DNA of 6,207 nt from Caldilineaceae bacterium (lineage in GTDB: Bacteria > Chloroflexota > Anaerolineae > Caldilineales > Caldilineaceae). A model generated the notes under the pieces. It saw only the letters and a program-made list of their open reading frames with translations, was not told where the DNA came from and did no database searches. Both the position numbers and the translations under genes were made by a program. Below are positions 1 through 5,759 of the stretch, one piece after another; positions within the stretch are counted from its first letter, which is position 1, and every line of letters starts with the position of its first letter. The stretch lies in the NCBI GenBank assembly GCA_015494005.1, contig WGCB01000286.1, forward strand, positions 1-6,207, given 5' to 3'.

Positions 1-332
1 GCTGGCGTGGCTTCCACCTGGACGGTCGCCGGGTCACGGACAAGGCGAGCTTCCTGGCCGAGATCGCCCGGGCCATGGACTTCCCGGACTACTTCGGCCA
101 CAACTGGGACGCCCTGGACGAGCTGCTTCAGGACCTCTCCTGGGTCCCGGCCAAGGGCTACCTGCTCCTCTACGACCACGCGATCCAGTTTGCCCGCCGC
201 CGCCCCAAGGAGTGGCAGATGGCCCGGCAGATCCTGGAGGATGCAGTGGAGCACTGGCGAGGGGAAGGGGTGCCCTTCGCGGTGATCCTGCGGGGAGCCG
301 AGCGGGCCGCTCCGGACGTCCCCTGGCTGTGA
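1..332 (+). CDS. Barstar-family (ribonuclease inhibitor-like) protein, 5' end missing
   Basis: This is the C-terminal 109 residues of a barstar-like protein (reading frame from base 3, TGA stop at 330-332); the start lies outside the window. The visible part begins WRGFHLDG, then a helix, then DFPDYFGHNWDALDELL, which matches the barstar signature YYGENLDALWD in spacing and residues. A beta strand (GYLLLYDH) and a C-terminal strand (VPFAVILRG) complete the barstar fold. In Bacillus barstar, Asp35 and Asp39 of this helix fill the barnase active site. Here the Asp35 position is kept (D of NWD) but the Asp39 position is Glu. Barstar proteins are small, cytosolic inhibitors of secreted RNases or of toxin domains, but many genomic homologues have no known target. 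No RNase gene is visible here, since the upstream side is cut off. Family assignment is secure; the function as an RNase inhibitor is inferred. Confidence 0.88.
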   Translation, partial: WRGFHLDGRRVTDKASFLAEIARAMDFPDYFGHNWDALDELLQDLSWVPAKGYLLLYDHAIQFARRRPKEWQMARQILEDAVEHWRGEGVPFAVILRGAERAAPDVPWL

Positions 333-352
333 CGGGGGGAGGCGGATTCGCT

Positions 353-1471
353 TCAGGCCAGGGCGTGCAGGGCCTCCAGGAGCCGATCCGTCTGCTCCGG
401 CCGGCCCACGGAGATGCGGATGCAGTTCTCCAGCCCGGGCTTGCGGTAGTAGCGGACCAGGATGCCCCGCTGTTCCAGGGTCTGCTTCAGGGCCGCGGCG
501 TCCCGGCCCTCCACTCGGCAGAGGATGAAGTTGGCCTGGGAGGGAACAGGGCGCAGGTGGGGGATGGCCTGGAGAGCCTGGAAGAGGCGTTCCCGTTCCG
601 CCTTCAGCTTGGCCACCACCGCCTGGATCTTCTCCACGTGGCGCAGGCTGGCCAGCCCGGCCACGGTGGCGGCCACGTTCACGTTGTAGGGCTGCTTGAA
701 CTTCCACAGGTGGGGCAGGAGCCACTCGGGGAAGATTCCGTAGCCCAGGCGCAGGCCGGCGATCCCCGCGGCCTTGCTGAAGGTGCGCAGGACCACCAGG
801 TTGGGGTGCTCCAGGACCCAGGGCGCCCGGCTGGGATGCTCCGCGAACTCCACGTAGGCCTCGTCCAGTACCACCATCACCGGCAGGGCCAGGAGCGAAC
901 GCAGATCCGCGTCCGGCAGCCAGGTGCCCGAGGGGTTGTTGGGCGAGGTGAGGAAGAGGAGCTTGAGCCGGGGCCGCTCCGGGTCTTCCTCCTGGAGGAG
1001 GGCCTGGATCCCGGGTACGTCCACGCTGTGATCCGGTCGCCGGGGCACGTCCACCACGGCTGCACCCTGAAGCCGGGCGTCGAAGCGGTACATGCCGAAG
1101 GTGGGCGGGCAGTTGACGATGCCATCCCCTGGGCCCAGGAAGAGACGGCAGAGCAGGTCCAGGAGCTCGTCCGCGCCGTGGCCGGGCAGGATGTGGGCCG
1201 GGGGCACCTGGAGGAAGCGGCCCAGGGCCTCCCGCAGCTCCTCCTGCTGGGGGTCCGGGTAGATGTGGTAGTGGGCGTACTCGGCCAGGGCCTCGGCCAC
1301 CTCGGGGATGGGGCCGTAGGGGTTCTCGTTGGCGTCCAGCTTCACGATCTGGCTGGCGGGCAGGCCCAGGCGCCGGCTCAGCACCTCGAAGGGCTGGATG
1401 GGGGTGTACTCCTCCAGCCGGGTGATGTGGGGGTTGAGGAGGGACTGCAGGCGATCCGGTGGCTGGCTCAT
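353..1471 (-). CDS. hisC: Histidinol-phosphate aminotransferase
   Basis: A 372-residue PLP-dependent (fold type I) aminotransferase that interconverts imidazole-acetol phosphate plus glutamate with L-histidinol phosphate plus 2-oxoglutarate, a late cytosolic step of histidine synthesis. Family landmarks are all present: [11 protein letters not shown] (about 44-54), GADELLDLL (99-107), CPPTFGMY (121-128), SPNNPSG (176-182), VLDEAYVEF (201-209) with the PLP-contacting Asp203 and Tyr206, [14 protein letters not shown] (231-244) with the Schiff-base Lys233 and phosphate-binding Arg241, and NCIRISVG near the C terminus with the substrate-carboxylate Arg352. Length is normal for HisC. The ATG at 1471 is chosen because it overlaps the hisD stop in an ATGA (1468-1471), which implies translational coupling. 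No strong Shine-Dalgarno sits close to it; the nearest GGAG ends 14 nt upstream. It is the last gene of the minus-strand run and ends 20 bp from the convergent barstar gene. Confidence 0.95.
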   Translation of the reverse strand: MSQPPDRLQSLLNPHITRLEEYTPIQPFEVLSRRLGLPASQIVKLDANENPYGPIPEVAEALAEYAHYHIYPDPQQEELREALGRFLQVPPAHILPGHGADELLDLLCRLFLGPGDGIVNCPPTFGMYRFDARLQGAAVVDVPRRPDHSVDVPGIQALLQEEDPERPRLKLLFLTSPNNPSGTWLPDADLRSLLALPVMVVLDEAYVEFAEHPSRAPWVLEHPNLVVLRTFSKAAGIAGLRLGYGIFPEWLLPHLWKFKQPYNVNVAATVAGLASLRHVEKIQAVVAKLKAERERLFQALQAIPHLRPVPSQANFILCRVEGRDAAALKQTLEQRGILVRYYRKPGLENCIRISVGRPEQTDRLLEALHALA

Positions 1472-2844
1472 GGGGTGCTGGGCTGCTCCGGGGACCGGCG
1501 CTGGCGTCGCTGCCTCGCCGCCGCTGCGTGGGCCGTGAGCCCCTCGGCCTGGGCCAGGGTCTCCGCGGCCGGACCGATCCGGGCCACTGCCTCCGGGTTG
1601 AGGCCGATGACGCTGACGATCTTCACGAAGTCGGTGACGTTCAGGGGGCTGGCGAAGCGGGCCGTGCCCCCGGTGGGCATCACATGGCTGGGGCCGGCCA
1701 CGTAGTCCCCCAGCACCTCGAAGCTCTCCTCCCCCAGGAAGACGCCCCCCGCGTTCCGTACCTGGGAAAGGTGCTCCCAAGGGTTCTCCACCAGCAGGCA
1801 GAGATGCTCCGGCCCGTAGGCGTTGGCCAGCTGGAAGGCCTGCTCCAGGCTCTCGGTGACCACGATGCCTGAGCTGTTGGCGAAGGAGGCGGCGATGATC
1901 TCGCTCCGGCTCAGGGCCTCCATCTGGGCCAGGACCTGGGCCTGGACCTGTTCGGCCAGGGCCCGGCTGGGGGTGAGGAGGATGGCGCTGGCCAGGATGT
2001 CGTGCTCGGCCTGGGCCAGGAGGTCCGCGGCGGCCAGCCTGGGGTCCGCGCTGGCGTCGGCGATGACCAGGGTCTCCGTGGGGCCGGGCAGGCCGTCGAT
2101 GCCCACCAGACCGAAGAGCTGACGCTTGGCCAGGGTGGTGAAGAGGTTCCCCGGCCCGCAGATCTTGTCCACCGCCGGGATGCTCTCCGTGCCGAAGGCC
2201 AGGGCGGCCATGGCCTGGGCGCCCCCGGCGATGTAGACCCCGTCCACCTGGGCCACCCGGGCCGCGGCCAGGGTGACCGGATGGGGCAGGCCCGTCTCCC
2301 GCTGGGGCGGGGTGATGGCCACCACCCGGGGCACGCCGGCCACCCGGGCGGGGATGGCGGTCATGAGCAGGGTGCTGGGCAGGGGCGCGGTGCCCCCAGG
2401 CACGTAGACCCCCACCCGGTCGATGGGGCGGACCAGCTGACCCAGGGTGCCGTCCGGCCCGTTGTGGATCCAGCTCAAGGCCGGCTGGCGGCGGTGGAAG
2501 TCCTGCACCCGCTCCCCGGCCAGGACCAGGGCCTCCCGCACGGCTGGATCCACCTGCTCCCAGGCCTGGTCCAGCTGCTCCTGGGAGACCTGGAGGGCGG
2601 GCAGGGAAACCCCGTCGATGCGCTCCGTCCACTCCCGCACCGCGGCGTCCCCTCGCTGGCGCACGTCGGCCAGGATGCGCCGCACCGCCTCGTCCGGGCC
2701 GATGGGCTCGCCAAAGATGGCCCGGTTGCGCTCCAACAGGCTGTCGGGCACGGCAAACTCGTCCCAGGCCCGGCGGCGCAGGATGGATGCCTGGGCCTGG
2801 GCCACGTCCAGGATGCGAACCGTCTCGTTCATTTTTCCGCTCAT
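1468..2844 (-). CDS. hisD: Histidinol dehydrogenase
   Basis: A 458-residue zinc enzyme that oxidises L-histidinol through the aldehyde to L-histidine with two NAD+, the last step of histidine synthesis. Visible landmarks: GVYVPGG (145-151), CGPGN (229-233), QAEHD (278-282), GPEHL (344-348), [15 protein letters not shown] (379-393) and TAHAAAA near 437-443. By analogy with E. coli HisD, the catalytic Glu-His pair is Glu346-His347 and the zinc ligands are Gln278, His281, Asp380 and His439, so the active site is intact. The protein is slightly longer than the usual ~430 residues, with a few extra residues at the start and a basic, Arg/Gln-rich tail after His439. Two in-frame ATGs are possible, at 2844 (MSGKMNETV) and 2832 (MNETV). 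I prefer 2844 because it overlaps the stop of the upstream RCK gene as ATGA (2841-2844), with a GGAG 11 nt before it. The downstream end overlaps hisC by 4 bp. Confidence 0.95.
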   Translation of the reverse strand: MSGKMNETVRILDVAQAQASILRRRAWDEFAVPDSLLERNRAIFGEPIGPDEAVRRILADVRQRGDAAVREWTERIDGVSLPALQVSQEQLDQAWEQVDPAVREALVLAGERVQDFHRRQPALSWIHNGPDGTLGQLVRPIDRVGVYVPGGTAPLPSTLLMTAIPARVAGVPRVVAITPPQRETGLPHPVTLAAARVAQVDGVYIAGGAQAMAALAFGTESIPAVDKICGPGNLFTTLAKRQLFGLVGIDGLPGPTETLVIADASADPRLAAADLLAQAEHDILASAILLTPSRALAEQVQAQVLAQMEALSRSEIIAASFANSSGIVVTESLEQAFQLANAYGPEHLCLLVENPWEHLSQVRNAGGVFLGEESFEVLGDYVAGPSHVMPTGGTARFASPLNVTDFVKIVSVIGLNPEAVARIGPAAETLAQAEGLTAHAAAARQRRQRRSPEQPSTP

Positions 2845-3659
2845 TCTCGCAGTTGCTCCGCGTCTTCGATGCGCCCCAGGACCACCAGGATGTCTCCCTC
2901 CTCGATGCGGAAGTTGCCGCTGGGGCTGACGATCAGATCGTCCCCTCGCCGGATGGCGATGACTGTCAGCTGGTAGCGCTGGCGCAGCTCGCACTCGGAG
3001 AGGGTGCGGCCCCAGAGGCTGGGTGGGGCCAGGAACTCCACCACCCCCACATCCTTGCTCACCTCCAGGAAGTCCACCAGATGCCCCGCGGCCAGCTTGC
3101 GTCCCAGGCGGCGGCCGGCCTCGTGCTCCGGCAGGATCACCTCGTCCGCGCCCACGGTGAGGAGGATGTTGCGCTGGGTGCGGGTGCGGGCCTTGGTGAT
3201 CACCCGCTTGACCCCCAGCTGGCGCAGGAGCACCGTGGCCAGGAGGTTGGCCTCGAAGTCCGTGCCGATGCAGGCCAGGCCCGTGTCGAAGCTCTCCACC
3301 CCCACCTGGCGCAGGGCCTCGATGTTGGTGGCGTCCAGCTGGACCACGTGGGGCAGCACGGTGCTCAGCTCCTGGACCCGCTCCTTGCTGGCGTCGATGG
3401 CCAGGACGTTGCGGCCGGCCTTGACCAGGGTGGTGGCCACGGAGGTCCCGAAGCGGCCCAAGCCGATGACCACGAACTCGTGCTGCTCGGCCCGGAAGGG
3501 GCGGTAGCGGGCGGATTCCTGTTCCTTTCCGCCCGATTGCCCTGTCCTGCTCTGGGCCTTGCCCTCCTCCTTGGCCAGGGCGGGTTCGCCGGCGGCCAGG
3601 GGGTGTCGCCGGAGGAGCCAGCCGCGCAGGCTTCTGCCCAAAATTGTCAATGCGTTCAT
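2841..3659 (-). CDS. TrkA/KtrA-type RCK potassium-transport regulatory protein
   Basis: A 272-residue soluble protein with the two-domain RCK architecture. RCK_N (about 61-178) starts with the Rossmann motif [13 protein letters not shown] (GLGRFG at 66-71) and has an acidic residue ending strand 2 (Asp89 in AIDAS), the usual ribose contact for NAD(H) or ATP/ADP, followed by QLDATN (107-112) and IGTDFEAN (131-138). RCK_C (about 190-270) includes [27 protein letters not shown] and [11 protein letters not shown]. Such proteins form octameric rings under TrkH/KtrB-type membrane subunits and gate K+ (or Na+/K+) uptake by nucleotide binding; no membrane partner is present in this window. The first ~60 residues, before the Rossmann strand, form a basic and low-complexity extension (Arg/Lys, Gly, Gln, Glu) that ordinary ~220-residue KtrA proteins lack. 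I see no good ATG, GTG or TTG start nearer the domain, so the start at 3659 is kept. The stop overlaps the hisD start by 4 bp. TrkA and KtrA cannot be separated from sequence alone, so no symbol is given. Confidence 0.88.
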   Translation of the reverse strand: MNALTILGRSLRGWLLRRHPLAAGEPALAKEEGKAQSRTGQSGGKEQESARYRPFRAEQHEFVVIGLGRFGTSVATTLVKAGRNVLAIDASKERVQELSTVLPHVVQLDATNIEALRQVGVESFDTGLACIGTDFEANLLATVLLRQLGVKRVITKARTRTQRNILLTVGADEVILPEHEAGRRLGRKLAAGHLVDFLEVSKDVGVVEFLAPPSLWGRTLSECELRQRYQLTVIAIRRGDDLIVSPSGNFRIEEGDILVVLGRIEDAEQLRE

Positions 3660-3698
3660 GGCGTGGATGCTTTCTGCTGGTGGGTGATGGTCCGCTAG

Positions 3699-3724
3699 CT
3701 AGCCCTGCCAGGCTACAGGGCTAG
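3699..3724. repeat. Perfect 9-bp inverted repeat (hairpin) between the Nudix and RCK genes
   Basis: CTAGCCCTG at 3699-3707 and CAGGGCTAG at 3716-3724 are exact reverse complements around an 8-nt loop. The right arm contains the Nudix stop codon (TAG on the minus strand, 3723-3721). Neither side is followed by a T-run, so it is not a typical intrinsic terminator. An mRNA-stabilising hairpin, partial attenuator or processing site between two cistrons is more likely. The loop (CCAGGCTA) can also pair TAGCC with GGCTA, so two competing folds exist. Confidence 0.6.
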
Positions 3725-4230
3725 GGTACAGGGGCATGGAGGCCCTTCTCCTCCTGGATCTGGCCATCGGGCAGGTAGAAGATCACCTGGTGGCGGATGA
3801 GCTGCCCCTGTTCGTAGATGAATTTGGCCGAGAAGAAGCCCGGGCGCTCCAGCCAGGGCAGGAAGATGCGATCCCCGGGCCAGAGGTTCAGCTCCAGGAG
3901 CTCCCGGTCGTCGATCCAGGCCAGGACGCCCTCGGGCGAGTCGATGAGCCGGCCCTGGAAGTCCGTGGCGGTGAACAGGTAGGTGTACCAGTCGTCCACC
4001 CCGTCGAAGGCGGGGAAGGTGATGATGCCGTGGAGCCGAGGGTTGCGCACTGTGAGCCCGCTCTCCTCCCGGATCTCCCGGATGGCGCACTCCTCGGGCG
4101 TCTCCCCGGGCTCCAGCTTGCCGCCCAGGCCGTTCCACTTCCCGGCGTGCATGTCGTTCGCCTTTTTGATGCGATGCAGCATCAAGGTCTTTCCGTCCTG
4201 CTTGACGTAGCAGAGGGTGGCCAGTTTCAT
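3721..4230 (-). CDS. Nudix hydrolase, MTH1-like (probable oxidised purine nucleotide diphosphatase)
   Basis: A 169-residue Nudix protein. The Nudix box is perfect: G37, then E43, then R51-E52-I53-R54-E55-E56-S57-G58-L59 (GX5EX7REUXEEXGU), the Mg2+-binding catalytic loop that cleaves nucleoside-diphosphate-X bonds. It aligns without gaps over residues 30-120 with human MTH1 (NUDT1): KWNGLGGK here against RWNGFGGK, REIREESGLTV against RELQEESGLTV, and WPGD at 117-120 against WPDD. MTH1 binds the oxidised base with Asn33, Asp119 and Asp120; here Asn33 and Asp120 are kept but residue 119 is Gly. The most likely role is removal of 8-oxo-dGTP or a related modified nucleotide from the pool, but the substrate may differ because of that change. 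The ATG at 4230 (MKLATLCYV) starts the first strand of the fold. No clear Shine-Dalgarno precedes it; it lies 32 bp after the E1 beta stop and is probably read on the same transcript. Confidence 0.9.
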   Translation of the reverse strand: MKLATLCYVKQDGKTLMLHRIKKANDMHAGKWNGLGGKLEPGETPEECAIREIREESGLTVRNPRLHGIITFPAFDGVDDWYTYLFTATDFQGRLIDSPEGVLAWIDDRELLELNLWPGDRIFLPWLERPGFFSAKFIYEQGQLIRHQVIFYLPDGQIQEEKGLHAPVP

Positions 4231-4262
4231 GCCGGTGTGCTCGGTCGGGGCGGTGGATGGGC

Positions 4263-5300
4263 TCAGTAGGCGGCCAGCTCCACAGCGGCCTGGTAGATCT
4301 TCTCCGCGTCGGGCCGGTAGGCGTCCTCCAGGGGTGGGCTGAAGGGGACCGGGGTGTCCAGCCCGCCCAGGCGCTGGATGGGAGCGTCCAGCCACTCGAA
4401 GGCTTCGTCCGCGATGAGGGCGGCCACCTCCGCGCCCACGCCCAGCAGGCGGTTGGCCGAGTGGACGATGAGCACCTTGCCCGTCTTGCGCGCCGTCTCC
4501 AGGATGGCGGCCTTGTCCAGGGGCTTCAGGGAGCGCAGGTCCAGCACCTCTGCGTCGATGCCCTCCTGGGCCAGGCGCTGGGCCGCGGTCATGGCCTCCC
4601 GCACCTGGGTGCTGTAGGCGATGATGGAGAGGTCCTCCCCCTCCCGGGCCAGCCGGGCCTTGCCGATGGGCACCACGTACTCCCCCGCGGGGACGTAGCC
4701 CTTCAAGGAGCGGTAGAGGGGCTTGCTCTCGAAGTAGATCACCGGGTTGTTGTCCCGGATGGCGGCGATGAGCAGGCCCTTGGCGTCGGCAGGCGTGGCC
4801 GGGGCCACCACCTTCAGCCCTGGGGTGTGGACGAACCAGGCCTCGGGGTTCTGGCTGTGGAAGGGGCCGGAGCGGATGCCACCGTCGCAGGGGGCCCGGA
4901 TGACCCAGGGCACAGGCGCGCCCCAGCGGTAGTGGTTGGTGGCCGCGAACTGGACGATGCTGTCGAAGGCGGAGCTGATGAAGTCCGCGAACTGCATCTC
5001 GATGACCGGGCGCAGGCCCATCAGGGCCATGCCCGTGCCCATGCCGGTGAAGCCCAGCTCGCAGAGGGGGGTGTTCATGACCCGCTTGTCGCCGAACTCC
5101 TCGGCCAGGCTCTTGGTTACCTTGAAGGCCCCGCCGAACTGGCCGCCCACGTCCTCGCCCATGACCAGCACCGTGGGATCCCGGCGCATCTCCTCCCGCA
5201 AGGCCAGGCTGATGGCGGCGATGTAGGTCATCTCCTCCTGGTCGGTCTCGGCCATCACATCCAAGTCCGAAAAGCCGAAATTGGTGGCGATCTCGTTCAT
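4263..5300 (-). CDS. 2-oxo acid dehydrogenase E1 component, beta subunit (pyruvate dehydrogenase-like)
   Basis: A 345-residue transketolase-like subunit that pairs with an E1 alpha subunit to form the thiamine-diphosphate site that decarboxylates a 2-oxo acid and passes the acyl group to the lipoyl E2. The Pyr domain (about 24-200) shows MGEDVGGQFGGAFKVT (47-62), NTPLCELGFTGMGTGMA (76-92) with Glu81, equivalent to human PDHB Glu89 (mature Glu59) that activates the ThDP aminopyrimidine, and SGPFHSQNPEAWF (144-156) with the conserved active-site His148. The C-terminal domain (about 215-345) shows LSIIAYSTQV, EVLDLRSLKPLD and HSANRLLGVGAEV. The length is about right for PdhB/AcoB/BkdB; residues 1-22 are a short extension. 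The start at 5300 is set by a strong AAAGGAG (5312-5306), 5 nt before the ATG. The E1 alpha gene usually precedes this gene, but here non-coding DNA does. Pyruvate, acetoin and branched-chain forms cannot be told apart with certainty, so no symbol is given. Confidence 0.93.
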   Translation of the reverse strand: MNEIATNFGFSDLDVMAETDQEEMTYIAAISLALREEMRRDPTVLVMGEDVGGQFGGAFKVTKSLAEEFGDKRVMNTPLCELGFTGMGTGMALMGLRPVIEMQFADFISSAFDSIVQFAATNHYRWGAPVPWVIRAPCDGGIRSGPFHSQNPEAWFVHTPGLKVVAPATPADAKGLLIAAIRDNNPVIYFESKPLYRSLKGYVPAGEYVVPIGKARLAREGEDLSIIAYSTQVREAMTAAQRLAQEGIDAEVLDLRSLKPLDKAAILETARKTGKVLIVHSANRLLGVGAEVAALIADEAFEWLDAPIQRLGGLDTPVPFSPPLEDAYRPDAEKIYQAAVELAAY

Positions 5301-5305
5301 GTTCG

Positions 5306-5312
5306 CTCCTTT
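5306..5312 (-). promoter_or_regulatory. Strong ribosome binding site of the E1 beta gene
   Basis: On the minus strand AAAGGAG is followed by CGAAC and then the ATG at 5300. This is the best Shine-Dalgarno among the minus-strand genes. It supports the choice of this start over later in-frame ATGs (residues 16 and 24) and fits the first gene of an operon. Confidence 0.75.
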
Positions 5313-5381
5313 CCTCTCGGGGCCGCCTCCCCGGCGCCGTCACTGGGGAAGCCATGGCACAACGCTGTGCTCGGGTGCCCT

Positions 5382-5390
5382 ATTCTACCA
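5382..5390 (-). promoter_or_regulatory. Possible extended -10 promoter element for the minus-strand operon
   Basis: The minus strand reads TGGTAGAAT from 5390 to 5382: a TGn extension followed by a hexamer with five of six matches to TATAAT. Nothing like TTGACA lies 17 bp upstream (GGCGCG there), so it would have to work as an extended -10 promoter. It would give a leader of about 75 nt before the E1 beta ATG. It is a motif match only. Confidence 0.3.
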
Positions 5391-5408
5391 CATTTGGGCC
5401 CGGCCGCG

Positions 5409-5446
5409 CCCATCCTGGGGCCTCCCAGGGGCAGGGCGGGGATGGG
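5409..5446. repeat. Nested inverted repeat upstream of the operon
   Basis: CCCATCC (5409-5415) pairs with GGATGGG (5440-5446). Inside it, overlapping by 2 nt, CCTGGG (5414-5419) pairs with CCCAGG (5424-5429) around a 4-nt loop. The two stems cannot both form completely, so they may be alternatives. The surrounding DNA is extremely GC-rich, which makes chance inverted repeats more likely. No T-run follows on either strand. Confidence 0.4.
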
Positions 5447-5482
5447 TCCCGGCCATTTAACCTGATTGTCAGCCGCTGGCTC

Positions 5483-5511
5483 TTGACAACTGGCCGTCTC
5501 TCCGGTAGCGT
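5483..5511 (+). promoter_or_regulatory. Possible sigma70-type promoter for the secreted-protein gene
   Basis: A perfect TTGACA (5483-5488) is followed after 17 bp by TAGCGT (5506-5511), which keeps T1, A2 and T6 of the -10 consensus. The predicted leader would be about 240 nt. The -35 forms the right arm of an inverted repeat (TTGTCA 5466-5471, TGACAA 5484-5489), which could be a regulator site. A second, weaker pair (TTGAAT 5511-5516, TAGTAC 5534-5539, 17 bp apart) overlaps it. Motif match only. Confidence 0.33.
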
Positions 5512-5701
5512 TGAATTGGTGCGCCAAACCGCGTAGTACCCGAGGGGCGACGCGCCTGCCAATCCGACCTCACCCGCGTCCTTTTCTCAGCACCATTCTG
5601 TCACCAGAGCCGATACCGACCGCAATCATCCTTGCTTTCAACCGAGGCAGGCCTGGTTTCATCCTATCCGGTGCATCTCATCGGCACCATGGCGTTCCTC
5701 A

Positions 5702-5747
5702 CAGTTCCAACCCTCAAGTTTCAACCCTCAACAGTTCCAATCCTCAA
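5702..5747 (+). repeat. Three tandem imperfect repeats just upstream of the secreted-protein gene
   Basis: Three units in a row: CAGTTCCAACCCTCAA (5702-5717), GTTTCAACCCTCAA (5718-5731) and CAGTTCCAATCCTCAA (5732-5747). Units 1 and 3 differ at one base; unit 2 is two bases shorter. The array ends directly at the AAAGGAG ribosome binding site of the next gene. It lies within the likely mRNA leader and is purine-poor and unstructured, unlike the GC-rich surroundings. Confidence 0.8.
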
Positions 5748-5752
5748 AGGAG
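5746..5752 (+). promoter_or_regulatory. Ribosome binding site of the secreted-protein gene
   Basis: AAAGGAG lies 7 nt before the ATG at 5760. It is a near-consensus Shine-Dalgarno at good spacing and fixes the start of the exported protein, whose first residues give a sensible signal peptide. Confidence 0.8.
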
Positions 5753-5759
5753 AGAAGCG

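Larger units (their letters stand above)
5301..5759. other. Divergent intergenic region (459 bp) with inverted and direct repeats
   Basis: This stretch separates the minus-strand operon from the plus-strand secreted-protein gene and must hold the control signals for at least one of them. The left part (about 5301-5450) is very GC-rich and contains nested inverted repeats; the right part (about 5455-5759) is visibly lower in GC and pyrimidine-rich on the plus strand. Open frames on the minus strand in this stretch (for example 5527-5297) have low-complexity Pro/Gly/Ala composition and no recognisable domain. I see no tRNA, riboswitch or mobile-element end. Confidence 0.7.

Noticed and set aside
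94..101. HisC-like substrate-site change: GHGADE at residues 97-102 of HisC where some family members have GNGSDE
   Set aside because: This position varies in the family (E. coli HisC has SRGADE), so the His is not evidence of altered function. The residue numbers refer to the protein at 353-1471.
333..352. Possible bidirectional terminator between the convergent barstar and hisC genes
   Set aside because: The 20-bp spacer has no inverted repeat and no T-run. Any terminator must lie inside the opposite gene or be Rho-dependent.
212..1705. Long plus-strand open frame antisense to hisC
   Set aside because: It is the antisense shadow of hisC and part of hisD. Its translation is low in complexity, with no domain, and both sense genes have intact catalytic motifs.
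353..2632. A 759-codon minus-strand frame that includes hisC and runs on through hisD in another frame
   Set aside because: Only the last 372 codons (from the ATG at 1471) encode a recognisable protein. The upstream part is Gly/Pro/Arg-rich out-of-frame translation of hisD, typical of GC-rich DNA, so it is not a fusion.
3721..5355. A 544-codon minus-strand frame ending in the Nudix protein, suggesting a fusion with an upstream domain
   Set aside because: The N-terminal part is an out-of-frame reading of the E1 beta gene. The Nudix fold starts naturally at the ATG at 4230.
5297..5527. A 76-codon minus-strand ORF whose stop overlaps the E1 beta ATG as ATGA
   Set aside because: The translation is low in complexity (Pro, Gly, Ala), has no recognisable domain, and passes through the GC-rich inverted repeats. 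No good ribosome binding site was seen. The overlap is probably chance, though a leader peptide cannot be fully excluded.
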